Shown here in pieces: positions 7,159-16,185 of a DNA stretch of 64,000 bases. A program made the translations under genes and the position numbers. Below the pieces are notes generated by a model that had not been told where the DNA came from, ran no database searches, and worked only from the letters and a program-made list of their open reading frames with translations. This DNA is from an uncultured Selenomonadaceae bacterium. GTDB taxonomy: Bacteria; Bacillota; Negativicutes; Selenomonadales; Selenomonadaceae. The stretch's first letter is position 1, and each line of letters opens with the position of its first letter. The stretch spans positions 93,402-157,401 of the forward strand of contig CAJOGX010000003.1 of the NCBI GenBank assembly GCA_905234175.1. The letters are read 5' to 3'.

Positions 7159-10100
7159 TCAGCTGAATTTTATTTCCGGCAGCCGCTCCACTATATCCAG
7201 CGTCTTCAAGCTCACCGTTATCAAACTCTGCGCCAGCCGCAAAATGTACTCCGGCTCCCCGCGCTCTAAGCACCAGTCGTTCGGGTCGTTCACTATCCCC
7301 GACGCCTTGTCCGTTTTTATCTGATACCGCTCCACCAGCCATTCCAGCGGACTGCGCCCGTTCACCACGTACTCTTTCGCCCGCGCCGGTATCCCCACGA
7401 TTTTTATCCCCGCGTTGTACACCAGCGTCAGCGTTCCATCGCCCGCCGTCACCAGTTTCATTTTCGTCACGCGCAAATCTTCCGACTCCCTGATAACTTC
7501 CGCGCCAGCCCACGGCTCCTGCGTTTCGTAGTTCAGGTGCACCGCCGCCAGGTCCCAGCCAGCGTTCCGCAGCCACCAGAAATCTTCTACCCGCTCCACC
7601 AGAATTATCCTCGGCAAACTCTTTTTCAGCTCCGCCGCAAATTTCCGCCGGTACCCAGGCAAATGCAAAAAGCCATACACGTAGTAAAAGATATCTTCCT
7701 TCGTTACCGCGCCGCCGTACATTGCCCGCGCCCGCGCCAATATCCAGTCCGTCACCCCGTCGCGCCGATATTGTTCCCGCTCACCAAAACCGTCCAATTT
7801 CCCCTGCGCCGACGCCTCGTACCAGTACAGCGGAAAACATTGAGTTTTCTCAAATGCATCGTGGCAAGTAATTTTATCAGTAATTAACACGCTAAATTCC
7901 CTGCGCAATCCAATTCCAGAAAGACAGATTAAAAGATTTTTTTCAGTGCCAGTCGGAAAAAGTTTATCCATTTTCCCGCGTCTGTGAATAAATCCTTCGC
8001 CGAAATAAAGATTCAACTTGCAGAACGGACGATAAAGGCTTTCGTAAATTTTATCGGCGGCAAATTTAAATTTCATACCGCGCTGCGAATAACTTTCAAG
8101 CGAACTCGACCAGCTGATTTTTTTCGGGTCATTATCTTCAACTGAATGCGAATTATAAAAATCAATCGTCGCTGCCATATTCTCAGCAAGTTTCGCGCGG
8201 GAAAAATTATAAACCCATGCGTCACGATTCGTGGAAATTCCCATGTAATGGTCGCAGAAAACAGTTTGGCGGTTGGCTTTGTCTTTCTTGTCGCCGAGGA
8301 TAATAAATCTGTCGAAAGAGTCGCCGCGCTGGTTAATCCAGTCGCCCTTAGCGTTGGGGAGGATAATCTGGAAGTCGTCGGAGAAAACGGAGCGGACTTC
8401 GTTAATGCGGGCGAGTTTGTCGTCGCGGGAAAGGTAATCGCCGATGTCGAGATAATGAATCTGAGCGGGGGCGGGGTCATTGGGGAGCTTTACAAGAATG
8501 GTAATAGCGACGCCGGTCATGATGTCGAAAACGTTTTGCCCTTCGATTTTTGCAAGCGCGCCAATTTTTCCGCGAATTGCGCCGCGCAGATTGAAAACGA
8601 AAATGTGAGAGAACTCCTCAACAAGGCATTTTCTAAGACCAGATAAAGCGTCTTTGTCAATCCAGCCAGAATTTGTAATGAAGCCGATAATGCCGCTTGC
8701 GCCGATTCTGTCGGACGCCCAGCGGAAAGCCTTGATATAGGAATCGTAGAGGGAATTTTTGTTGGTGGCGGCGGTACCGGCGGCGTAGGTTGCGGCGATT
8801 TTCTTTTCAAGGTGGTCGTAGTGGACATTCTGGGCGTTATCGTTGGCGGATTTTTGACCGACGGAATAGGGCGGGTTGCCGATAATGATTTGGATTTTGG
8901 TATTGAGCTGGTCCTGAATGCGCTCGGAATTTTCGTGGAGGGGATTTTCAAAGCCGGAGAGGTAAGGCTGGTGGTTCATATCGTTTTCGTAAGTCTGGAA
9001 AGTGTCGGTGAGGCAAATGCCGTTGAAGGGGAGGAAGTCTTGGCGCTTAGCGGCGTCGTGGAAGGCGTTTTCGATATTGACGGCGGCGATGTAATAGGCA
9101 AGGAGGACGATTTCGTTGGCGTGGAGTTCCTCTTGATACTTGCGGAGCAAATCTTCAGGGCGAATGAGATTGGATTGGATAAGGCGGGCGAGGAAAGTGC
9201 CGGTGCCTGCGAAGGGCTCAAGGATGGAAACGTTTTTGTCGGAAATGTTGCAGTGGAAAAATTTTTTGAGGGCGTCGCTGACTGAGCGGAGGATAAAGTC
9301 AACGACTTCGACGGGGGTATAGACGATGCCGAGCTTTTCGACTTCGCGGGGGAGAGCCTGCCTGAAAAAGTTATCGTAGAGCTGGCGGATAATATCCTGT
9401 CGGTTTTTGGCGTCGCCCATATCGCGGCACTGTTCGCGGACGGAGTCATAAAATTCTTTGAGGTCAGCGCGATCCTGTTCGAGAGTGCCGCTGTCGAGGA
9501 CGCTGATAATTTCGGTCATGGATTTGGAAACTGGGTTGTGGTCGGCGAAGGAATAGCGGTCGAAGATGGCTTCAAAGACAGGGCGGCTGACGAGGTGCTG
9601 GGCGAGCATGTCCACGGCGTCTTTGTCGGAAATGGTTGGGTTGATATTTTTGTGGAGGTCGGCGAGGAAATTTTGGAAGGCGGATTTGGCAGCGGCGTCT
9701 GTAGAAACGAGCTTGCGAATGCTGTCGGTGTGGCGCTTGACGATAACGGAAACTTTGCTGGACCAGTGCCACCAGTAATCGGCGGTTCCGCAATGCTCGA
9801 CGATTTTAGCCAGCAGCGGCGTTTCAAAAATTCCCAAATTGCCCTGGAAATATTTTTCAAGTTCTTTGGAGCGAACGATTTTTAGTCTCTTAGTGGATTT
9901 GTCGGGATTGGGTGAATCGATATTCAGCGCGAGGCGTTCAATATCGGCGTTCATGGCGTCGTCGTGAGCTTTGAGGGCGTTGACAACGTCGTAAATCGTG
10001 CGGTACTTCTCGTTATTTTCTTTGTAGTAATCGAGAATATTGCCGTTGACTTCGGAAGGAACGATAATCGGGACGATAATGTAGCCGAAGTTTTTGCCGT

Positions 10101-11910
10101 CGGATTTTCTGAGTGCGCGGCCGACAGCCTGAACAATTTCGACTTTAGATTTTTTGGGCGAAAGGAAAATCACGGCGTCGAGGCTGGGAACGTCAATGCC
10201 TTCGGAGAGGCAGCGGACGTTGGAAACGATTGTGCAGAGGCTGCCGTCGGTTGGAGTATTGGCAAGGTCTTTGAGCGCGGCGGAGCGTTTAGCGGCGTCC
10301 ATGTCGCCATCGACGTGCCTGGTTTGAAGCGTGACGAGCTTTTCGCGTTCGGCAGGTTCAAGGCTGGCGGCGTACATGTCCTGAATGACTGGGAAAATTT
10401 CTGCGGCAAATTCGGAATCGGGAATGGTTGAGCGGAACAAAACGGCCTTGTGCATTTTGCCGGTATCGCCTTCAAGGAGCTTGAGAGAATCGTCGGTGAC
10501 GCGTTTGGAAAGGGCGTTGAGGCAGCCGACAGCCTTCGCCATTTCGTCCACGTCGAAACTGATTTGGATTTCCTTGCTCTTGCCTTTGGATTTTTTAAGG
10601 CGCTCGGCGTTTTTCCTGACGACAAAATCTTTCAGCCTTTGATAAACGGCGGCTTTCATTTGCGCCTGAACTTCATTCTCGCTGACTTCAAAAACAACCA
10701 GACGATAATCGGAGAGCAAGCCGAGCGAAATTGCCTTCGCGAAACTCATACGGTAAAATTCGGCGCCGAAAATTTCTTCGTTGTCCATAGACCAGACGGT
10801 AAGATTTTCAGCGGCGGCTTTCTTTTTGATAGTCTCGGTTTGAAGTCTTGGCGTAGCGGTCATGTAAAGGCGGCGTTTCGCGCGGATTTTGTTGTTGTCG
10901 TGGACGGTAGAGAAAAGGCGGGTATCGCTGTCGGTTTTAGAATTTCCGGCGGTGCGGTGAGCCTCGTCGCAGATCGCCAAATCGAAATCCAGACTGGCGG
11001 CGGAAACTTTATCGAGCGACTGATAGGTAGAAAAAACGACGGTCATTCTGTTGGGGTTTTGCGCGCGGAACTTTTGAACGTTGCCGGAAATGTCGGCGGG
11101 GTTGTTGGTGACGGTGACTGGCAGGTTGACTTCAAGAATCACGTCGTCGAGATTTTTGGTAACGGTTTCGTCGGAGCAGACGCAGATATAGTTGAGCGGC
11201 TTTTCTGCGTCGGCAGTCCAGGCGTCAAGAGTCTGGCTGAGCAAGGAGAGGCTGGGCACGAGAAAAAGAATTGTGCCGCGCTGGTCGGTAAGGTCTTCGG
11301 CGATTTTGAGCGCGGTAAGAGTTTTGCCGGTGCCGCACGCCATGATAAGTTTGCCGCGTGAATTGTTCTGGAAGTGGGCGTGGGCTTTTTCGATAGCTTC
11401 GCGCTGGTAATCGCGGGGCTTGTGCTTTTCTACGGCGGCTTCACCAATAATACCGGCGTCAAGTTTTTCCCAGTAAACAGGAGCCTTCCGCAAATCTTCC
11501 AGCGTAATTTTTATAACTGGCGGCGTCTGATGCTGAAACATTTTGTCGGCGTTTTCGTTGAAGTGGTTGGTAGTGGCGATAAAGATTCGCGCGGAAAATT
11601 TCCTGCCGTTAAAAGTCCTGCCGGAATTTGAAATGAAGGAGTCGACGCCGGATTTATCGACGCTGGCGGTTTCGGCGTAGAATTTGCACTGAACAGCCCA
11701 GTACTCGCCGTCGAAAGTTTCAGCCACGAGGTCAATGCCGAGGTCGCGTTCGCTGCTGAAATTTTTCCAGAGCATGACGCTTTTGATTTGACCGAGGTAG
11801 GGCGGGTAGGTGAGCAGGAAATTTTTCATGAGGCGTTCAAAGCGTTCGCCCTTGTCGCGTTCGGTAGCGGCTTCGGCGCGGTATTTGTCAAGGAGTTCAT
11901 CAATAGTCAC
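7159..11910 (-). CDS. Type ISP restriction-modification enzyme (LlaGI/LlaBIII-like)
   Basis: A single 1583-residue chain combining every activity of a type I-like system. In order it holds an Mrr-like PD-(D/E)XK nuclease (about 40-130, GIDLV then AVQCKFY), an SF2 translocase with Walker A MACGTGKT (about 190), DEAHR (about 313) and VQAVGRALR (about 595), a coupler, a gamma-class N6-adenine methyltransferase with FAGTGTF (about 900) and NPPY (about 1015), and a C-terminal target-recognition region (about 1100-1583). LlaGI is about 1570 residues, so it appears complete. The GTG at 11910 starts TIDELLDKYR, where relatives start; a 23-codon in-frame extension exists. Base composition of the target-recognition part (7840-8270) is more AT-rich than the rest. 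It is flanked by homologous antisense units. Confidence 0.9.
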   Translation of the reverse strand: MTIDELLDKYRAEAATERDKGERFERLMKNFLLTYPPYLGQIKSVMLWKNFSSERDLGIDLVAETFDGEYWAVQCKFYAETASVDKSGVDSFISNSGRTFNGRKFSARIFIATTNHFNENADKMFQHQTPPVIKITLEDLRKAPVYWEKLDAGIIGEAAVEKHKPRDYQREAIEKAHAHFQNNSRGKLIMACGTGKTLTALKIAEDLTDQRGTILFLVPSLSLLSQTLDAWTADAEKPLNYICVCSDETVTKNLDDVILEVNLPVTVTNNPADISGNVQKFRAQNPNRMTVVFSTYQSLDKVSAASLDFDLAICDEAHRTAGNSKTDSDTRLFSTVHDNNKIRAKRRLYMTATPRLQTETIKKKAAAENLTVWSMDNEEIFGAEFYRMSFAKAISLGLLSDYRLVVFEVSENEVQAQMKAAVYQRLKDFVVRKNAERLKKSKGKSKEIQISFDVDEMAKAVGCLNALSKRVTDDSLKLLEGDTGKMHKAVLFRSTIPDSEFAAEIFPVIQDMYAASLEPAEREKLVTLQTRHVDGDMDAAKRSAALKDLANTPTDGSLCTIVSNVRCLSEGIDVPSLDAVIFLSPKKSKVEIVQAVGRALRKSDGKNFGYIIVPIIVPSEVNGNILDYYKENNEKYRTIYDVVNALKAHDDAMNADIERLALNIDSPNPDKSTKRLKIVRSKELEKYFQGNLGIFETPLLAKIVEHCGTADYWWHWSSKVSVIVKRHTDSIRKLVSTDAAAKSAFQNFLADLHKNINPTISDKDAVDMLAQHLVSRPVFEAIFDRYSFADHNPVSKSMTEIISVLDSGTLEQDRADLKEFYDSVREQCRDMGDAKNRQDIIRQLYDNFFRQALPREVEKLGIVYTPVEVVDFILRSVSDALKKFFHCNISDKNVSILEPFAGTGTFLARLIQSNLIRPEDLLRKYQEELHANEIVLLAYYIAAVNIENAFHDAAKRQDFLPFNGICLTDTFQTYENDMNHQPYLSGFENPLHENSERIQDQLNTKIQIIIGNPPYSVGQKSANDNAQNVHYDHLEKKIAATYAAGTAATNKNSLYDSYIKAFRWASDRIGASGIIGFITNSGWIDKDALSGLRKCLVEEFSHIFVFNLRGAIRGKIGALAKIEGQNVFDIMTGVAITILVKLPNDPAPAQIHYLDIGDYLSRDDKLARINEVRSVFSDDFQIILPNAKGDWINQRGDSFDRFIILGDKKDKANRQTVFCDHYMGISTNRDAWVYNFSRAKLAENMAATIDFYNSHSVEDNDPKKISWSSSLESYSQRGMKFKFAADKIYESLYRPFCKLNLYFGEGFIHRRGKMDKLFPTGTEKNLLICLSGIGLRREFSVLITDKITCHDAFEKTQCFPLYWYEASAQGKLDGFGEREQYRRDGVTDWILARARAMYGGAVTKEDIFYYVYGFLHLPGYRRKFAAELKKSLPRIILVERVEDFWWLRNAGWDLAAVHLNYETQEPWAGAEVIRESEDLRVTKMKLVTAGDGTLTLVYNAGIKIVGIPARAKEYVVNGRSPLEWLVERYQIKTDKASGIVNDPNDWCLERGEPEYILRLAQSLITVSLKTLDIVERLPEIKFS

Positions 11911-12014
11911 GGCGGTACCTGCCTTTCTGAAAATATTTCTGACATTTTCCACGCGGCGGAAAGTTTTTCCTGCAAACAAAAAAGACGCCTTTGTTTAAGG
12001 ATTTACATGTAATT

Positions 12015-12114
12015 AAAAAGCGCCCCAAGGATGGGGCGCGGGCCGCACAGGTCACGTGATGTGACCTCTCGGCCCAGCTTTCTTTGCCAGCGTTTCTTTC
12101 ACGAAAGAAATGCT
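12015..12114 (-). ncRNA. Three-hairpin element, copy A
   Basis: Read on the minus strand: hairpin 1 (TTTCTTTC/GAAAGAAA, 12092-12109), a CGCTGGCAAAGAAAG linker, hairpin 2 (GGGCCG outer with AGGTCAC/GTGACCT core), hairpin 3 (GCGCCCC/GGGGCGC, 12020-12039) and TTTTT. The same architecture is at 41834-41932 and 55026-55137 with compensatory changes in hairpins 2 and 3. Here it lies upstream of the ISP gene and right after the RNA at 12116-12224. Hairpin 3 can act as a terminator. Confidence 0.65.
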
Positions 12115-12115
12115 G

Positions 12116-12224
12116 AAAAAAGACGCAACCCCCAAGGTACCTTTACCGGAGGCTTCCTGGGGTTTTTTTGTTGCGCCTGTGATAGCGGTGCTGGACTTTT
12201 ACCGTCTGTTATTTTCTAAATCAC
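12116..12224 (-). ncRNA. Orphan small RNA homologous to the 6.9-kb antisense RNA
   Basis: A promoter at 12231-12259 would start an RNA near 12224. It ends in a long stem GGCGCAAC/GTTGCGTC with an inner CCCC...GGGG stem and then TTTTTT (12116-12121), a convincing terminator, giving about 109 bases. The plus strand here carries no toxin-like peptide, only copy A of the three-hairpin element, so this is an antitoxin-like RNA without a visible partner. It could act in trans on the 6.8-kb mRNA or be a decayed module. Confidence 0.55.
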
Positions 12225-12230
12225 GGCTGA

Positions 12231-12259
12231 ATTTTACCACGGCGCCGCGAATTTTACAA
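12231..12259 (-). promoter_or_regulatory. Promoter of the 12.2-kb small RNA
   Basis: Minus strand: TTGTAA, 17-base spacer ending TGG, TAAAAT. The -35 box lies four bases beyond the flgJ stop codon, so it also marks the end of the flagellar operon. Confidence 0.65.
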
Positions 12260-12262
12260 GTG

Positions 12263-12661
12263 CTATTTCTGCGTGAGCTGCTTATAAATCAAATCAGCCA
12301 GACCAATACCGCCGTCCTGCGCGATTTGCTTAGTGAGTTCCTCGTGGTACATATCGCGCCAGATGTCCATAGCGTTATCGTCGCCGAAAAGTTTATCCTT
12401 CGGGACGGTCTTCCACATTTCGGTATAGAGCATTTTCAGCGCGATAGCCTCAAGCTGAACGCTGGCGGCGCGAATGTCACGGTTGCGCTGAGCAATTTCC
12501 TCGTCAGTCATGACGCCGGATTTTGCCGCCTTGTCAAGCCGAGCCTGCGCGTCTTTCAAATTCTCCTGAAACTTAGCCTCTTTGCTGATAACGCGCGAAC
12601 CCGCCTGGTCAGTATTCGTCGAGTGCATACGCGGCATAAGGAGCGAGCCGTCAATCTGCAT
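12263..12661 (-). CDS. flgJ: FlgJ-like rod-binding protein without muramidase domain
   Basis: A 132-residue protein matching the N-terminal rod-capping domain of FlgJ, which scaffolds rod assembly in the periplasm. The recognisable core is ASVQLEAIALKMLYTEMWKT, which resembles the FExxFxxxMLKxMR motif, plus MYHEELTKQIA and GIGLADLIYKQL near the C-terminus. The peptidoglycan-hydrolase domain found in proteobacterial FlgJ is absent, as is usual for single-domain versions. It is last in the flagellar operon, 12 bases after flgI. No signal peptide is present, as expected for a type III export substrate. Identity is supported by both sequence and position. Confidence 0.85.
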   Translation of the reverse strand: MQIDGSLLMPRMHSTNTDQAGSRVISKEAKFQENLKDAQARLDKAAKSGVMTDEEIAQRNRDIRAASVQLEAIALKMLYTEMWKTVPKDKLFGDDNAMDIWRDMYHEELTKQIAQDGGIGLADLIYKQLTQK

Positions 12662-12673
12662 AAAATCACCCCG

Positions 12674-13786
12674 TCACATAATTTCAATAACCGCGTGAAT
12701 AGCGCCCGCCGCCTTCATCGCCTGCAGAATTGAAATGCAGTCGCGCGGCGTTGCGCCCACGGCGTTCAGCGCGCCAACAATATCGTTGATATTCGTGGTC
12801 GGCGGCATGACGATTGTGTTGGACGGGTGCTCGATAACTTCAGTTTCCTCGTTGTACTGGCGCATTGTCGTGCCGTAGGAAAAAGGATCCGGCTGCACAA
12901 CTTCCATGTCACGCGTCACGCGAATCGAAAGACCGCCCTGCGTTATGGCGCACTCGTCAACTGAAACGTTTCCGCCCATGACGATTGTTCCCGTGCGCTC
13001 GTTGAAGACGACTTTCGCAACGCTGTCCGGCGTGACGGAAAGTTCCTCAATCGAAGAAACGAAATCGACGACGTTCGCGCGGTAGCCCACGGGAATGCTC
13101 ACGTCGACGCGCCCAGGATTAGCCGCCCGCGCGATACCGCCGTAGCTGGAATTAATCGCGCTGGCAATTCGCGAAGCGGTAGTGAAATCCGCGTTGGAAA
13201 GGCTCAGCGAAATTTGTCCCTGCTCGCCGAGGTCGTCTTCAACCGTGCGCTCAACGATAGCGCCGTTGGGAGCGATACCGACCGTCGGGAAATTTTTCTG
13301 CGCCGCAGTTCCACCGCCGTTGCCTACTACGAAGCCGCCAGTTGAAACCGGACACTGCGCAACCGCGTAAACTTCTCCGTCAGCAGCCAGCAGCGGCGTC
13401 TGCAAAAGCGTCCCGCCCTGAATGCTGTCCGCGTCGCCAATCGAACTAATCGTAACGTCAATCGTGTCGCCCTCGCGCACAAAAGGCGGCAGCGTCGCGG
13501 TAACCATGACGGCGGCGACGTTTTTAGACTTCAGCGTAGACTGGTTGACCGTCACGCCGAAATTCCGCAACATCGTTATCGTGGAGTAAATCATTTCGGA
13601 AATTTTATCCGAATCGCCCGTGCCCTGCAGTCCCACAACTAAGCCGTAGCCAATCAGCTGGTTGCTCCGCACGCCCTGCACTTTGGCAATGTCCTTTATG
13701 CGCGTGACCGCCGATTCAGCGAAGACCGTCCCCGCCGCCAGCGTCACGCTAAGCACCACCGCCAGCATTGCAAAAATTTTTTTCAT
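12674..13786 (-). CDS. flgI: Flagellar P-ring protein FlgI
   Basis: Forms the peptidoglycan-embedded P ring of the basal body. The 370 residues begin with a clear Sec signal peptide (about 1-23, ending GTVFA) and then the family's RIKDIAKVQGVRSNQLIGYG. GTGDSDK, VMVTATLPPF and a C-terminal NDIVGALNAVGATPRDCISI are strongly conserved. The length is standard. The P ring exists only in diderm bacteria, so this gene is one of the best taxonomic clues in the window. It sits between a small hypothetical gene and flgJ in the operon. Confidence 0.97.
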   Translation of the reverse strand: MKKIFAMLAVVLSVTLAAGTVFAESAVTRIKDIAKVQGVRSNQLIGYGLVVGLQGTGDSDKISEMIYSTITMLRNFGVTVNQSTLKSKNVAAVMVTATLPPFVREGDTIDVTISSIGDADSIQGGTLLQTPLLAADGEVYAVAQCPVSTGGFVVGNGGGTAAQKNFPTVGIAPNGAIVERTVEDDLGEQGQISLSLSNADFTTASRIASAINSSYGGIARAANPGRVDVSIPVGYRANVVDFVSSIEELSVTPDSVAKVVFNERTGTIVMGGNVSVDECAITQGGLSIRVTRDMEVVQPDPFSYGTTMRQYNEETEVIEHPSNTIVMPPTTNINDIVGALNAVGATPRDCISILQAMKAAGAIHAVIEIM

Positions 13787-13802
13787 AATAAATCACGCTC
13801 CG

Positions 13803-14015
13803 TCAAACTGCGCGATTGAGATTCTCGGCGGGCGCGGCAAGTTCTTCAAATTCGACGAAATTTTCCTCGACAAAGCCGACGCCGTAACGATACCAGTCGT
13901 CGCCCTCGTCGTAAATTGCGTAGCCGTCGCCCAGCTCGTCATGAATTTTCCGCGTCTCGTAAATTTGATTCGGTATTAAATCCATCACGCGTTCGCCTCT
14001 GTACTTAAGTAGCAT
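13803..14015 (-). CDS. Small hypothetical protein inside the flagellar ring operon
   Basis: Seventy residues from ATG 14015, or 60 from a second ATG at 13985 that has an AGAGG upstream; the second is slightly better supported. The protein is acidic (GDGYAIYDEGDDWYRYG, FVEENFVEFEEL) with closely spaced aromatic residues and resembles a small SH3-like beta barrel, but I do not recognise a family. It has no signal peptide. It lies between flgH and flgI with short gaps on both sides (10 and 16 bases), so it is transcribed with them. Flagellar operons usually have no gene here. Confidence 0.6.
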   Translation of the reverse strand: MLLKYRGERVMDLIPNQIYETRKIHDELGDGYAIYDEGDDWYRYGVGFVEENFVEFEELAAPAENLNRAV

Positions 14016-14025
14016 TTGTCATAAA

Positions 14026-14610
14026 TCAGAACAGGAAATTGAAAATCTGCGTGAGAATACCCTGGCGCTGTTTGGCGTTCAGCGGACCCTTGCCGTCGAA
14101 TTTCAGCGTGGCGTCAGCGACTTTCGTGGAAGGGACGGTGTTATTAAAAGTCACGTCATCGCGGCGGACAATCCCGCGCAAAGTAATTTTATGCTCGTCG
14201 CGGTTCTGCCAGATTGACTGCGTGCCCTCGATAATCATGTTGCCATTCGGAAGGACTTCCACGACGGTAACCGTGATTTGCCCGCTGACCCTGTTGGTGT
14301 CGTTGGCGCTGCCTTCCGCCTCCCATTCGTCGGAGCCGCTGGCGCCCAGTGCCCGCAGAAAGTCGAAAACGCCCGTGCCCGCGCCGATATTCACGCTGCC
14401 GGATTTGGAATTGGAACGGGACTTCGAGGCGCTCTGCGTAGTCGATTCGTTTATGACAATCGTCAGAATATCGCCAACGTCGCGCGCCTTCCTGTCAGCG
14501 TACATTCCCCAGGGATTGTCCCGCCACAGCGATTTCGCTTCCGCCGCTCCTAAGCCCGCCGCCAGTACGAACGCCGCCATTAAAATCGCCGCCAGAATTT
14601 TTTTCGTCAT
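14026..14610 (-). CDS. flgH: Flagellar L-ring protein FlgH
   Basis: Forms the outer-membrane L ring. A signal peptide (about residues 1-25, ending GAAEA) is followed by SLWRDNPWGMYADRKARDVGDILTIVINES, the conserved start of the mature protein. RVSGQITVTVVEVLPNG and LRGIVRRDD are also typical. The 194 residues are within the usual range. Proteobacterial FlgH is a lipoprotein with a lipobox cysteine; this protein has no cysteine in its first 30 residues, so it is predicted to be cleaved by signal peptidase I and not lipidated. Its start codon directly abuts the flgA stop. Confidence 0.94.
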   Translation of the reverse strand: MTKKILAAILMAAFVLAAGLGAAEAKSLWRDNPWGMYADRKARDVGDILTIVINESTTQSASKSRSNSKSGSVNIGAGTGVFDFLRALGASGSDEWEAEGSANDTNRVSGQITVTVVEVLPNGNMIIEGTQSIWQNRDEHKITLRGIVRRDDVTFNNTVPSTKVADATLKFDGKGPLNAKQRQGILTQIFNFLF

Positions 14611-15324
14611 TTACATGCTCACCTCCACCGTTTGCGAATCGATAACCTTCGCCGATAAAACTTTCTGCGACTGCGCATTTTTTACGCGAATCATTTCGCC
14701 AATCCTGCCGCGCGTCATTGTAATTCCGTTCGCCGAAATTTCTATTCCCCTGTAGCGCAGAATAATTTTCACCGGCTGATTTGAACGCACTGCGACCGGC
14801 TGCTGAAAATAGCCCATGGTTACCGGCGAGCCCGCGCGAATCAGCCGGTGCGGAACGAGCCCTACGACGGCTTGAACGTCCTGCAGATATTCCGTGCGCC
14901 CGTCTACCGGCACTTCCTCCGTGCGAAAATCCTCCTCCGCCACCGGCGTTTCTATTCGCAGGTCGTGATTTGCTACCAGCGCCACGTCGAAAACTTTTAC
15001 CTGCGTCACGAAATTCACGTCGCGATAAACCCTTCCGCCGATTGAAATTCGCGCCTTGACGGGCGTCACGCCGGTATAGTTCACCGCCGCCGACGGTAAA
15101 ATTATTTTTATGTCAATGATTCCGTTCGGTAAAGTTATATCCGCCAGCGGCCTCTGCAAAGAAATTTCGTGCCGCCGAAATTCCCCGCGACGTGCCAGCT
15201 CCGCTTCAATTTCTGCGACTGCCATTGACTCGATTTGCCCGCCTGGAACTATCTGATTAGCGAAAACACGCGGCGCGAAAATCGTCATGAAAATCACAGC
15301 CGCGATAAAAAATATTCTGTTCAT
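14611..15324 (-). CDS. flgA: P-ring assembly chaperone FlgA
   Basis: A periplasmic chaperone that helps FlgI polymerise. The 237 residues have a signal peptide (about 1-22, ending RVFA) and a C-terminal SAF/ChapFlgA domain. Within that domain LRIETPVAEEDFRTEEV, the GLVPHRLIRAGSPVT turn and GRIGEMIRVKNAQSQKVLSAKVI are diagnostic. It lies five bases after flgG and abuts flgH, matching the export and assembly order of distal-rod and ring components. Confidence 0.93.
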   Translation of the reverse strand: MNRIFFIAAVIFMTIFAPRVFANQIVPGGQIESMAVAEIEAELARRGEFRRHEISLQRPLADITLPNGIIDIKIILPSAAVNYTGVTPVKARISIGGRVYRDVNFVTQVKVFDVALVANHDLRIETPVAEEDFRTEEVPVDGRTEYLQDVQAVVGLVPHRLIRAGSPVTMGYFQQPVAVRSNQPVKIILRYRGIEISANGITMTRGRIGEMIRVKNAQSQKVLSAKVIDSQTVEVSM

Positions 15325-15329
15325 GTCAA

Positions 15330-16121
15330 TCAGCGCTTGAGCTGGTTAGCAATTTCGAGCATGGAATCTGAAGTGGTAATCGCCTTGGAATTGGACTCGT
15401 AAGCGCGCTGGGCGACGATCATGTTGACCATTTCCTCAACGATTTGGACGCCGGACATTTCCAGGGTGTTTTGCGTGAGGACACCGGCGCCGTCCTGCCC
15501 TGGCGTACTTTCGATTGGCGCGCCGGACGCCGCAGTTTCAAGGAAAAGATTTTTGCCGTAAGCCTGCAAGCCCGAAGGATTGACGAAGCGCACGAGCGTG
15601 ATATTTCCAATTTCAGTCTGCGTGCCGCCGGTCGGCGTATCCGAAACAATTCCGTCGCTGCTGATAACGAGGCTGTCAAGCGTGGCGTTTTCTTCCAGCG
15701 TAATATTCGGAACGAGCAAAAAGCCGTCGCTTGTCACGAGCCGCCGCTCAGAGTCGAGCTTGAAGGAGCCGTCGCGCGTATAAGCAGTCGTGCCGTCGGG
15801 CAGCTGTACCTGGAAAAATCCTTCGCCCTGAATACCAACGTCGCTGGGATTGTCCGTCGTCTGCAAAGGTCCCTGCGTAAAAATTCTGTTCGTCGCCGCA
15901 ACCTTCACGCCCAGACCGATTTGCAGGCCCTGCGGATATTGCGTGCCGTCGCCGGAACTCCCGCCAGCGTCGCGCAGTGTCTGATAAATCAAATCCTGAA
16001 ATTCCGCGCGAACTTTCTTGTTCCCGTACGTGTTCACGTTCGCCAGATTGTGCGCAACCACGTCCATGTTTTTCTGCTGCGCCACCATGCCCGACGACGC
16101 GGACCACAATGACCTCATCAT
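15330..16121 (-). CDS. flgG: Flagellar distal-rod protein FlgG
   Basis: Forms the distal rod. The N-terminal MMRSLWSASSGMVAQQKNMD and HNLANVNTYGNKK are the classical axial-protein signature, and the C-terminus carries VEEMVNMIVAQRAYESNSKAI. The ATG at 16121 is chosen because GGAGG lies eight bases upstream; five extra codons are in frame before it. The 263 residues match the family. This is the first gene of the flagellar operon in the window. flgF, its usual partner, is not adjacent. No clear sigma-A promoter precedes it, and only a weak sigma-28-like pattern is present upstream. Confidence 0.95.
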   Translation of the reverse strand: MMRSLWSASSGMVAQQKNMDVVAHNLANVNTYGNKKVRAEFQDLIYQTLRDAGGSSGDGTQYPQGLQIGLGVKVAATNRIFTQGPLQTTDNPSDVGIQGEGFFQVQLPDGTTAYTRDGSFKLDSERRLVTSDGFLLVPNITLEENATLDSLVISSDGIVSDTPTGGTQTEIGNITLVRFVNPSGLQAYGKNLFLETAASGAPIESTPGQDGAGVLTQNTLEMSGVQIVEEMVNMIVAQRAYESNSKAITTSDSMLEIANQLKR

Positions 16122-16185
16122 AGCAAAAACCTCCACTCATTTTTCTTTTACAATTTATATCGTTTAATCGCCGCGCCGCCTTAAT

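Noticed and set aside
10450..11361. 303-codon plus-strand frame opposite the ISP gene
   Set aside because: Lies across the helicase motifs of the ISP gene; valine/glycine-rich mirror translation, no family features.
12110..12733. 207-codon plus-strand frame near flgJ
   Set aside because: Most of it is antisense to flgJ and flgI; the start reads through a terminator hairpin.
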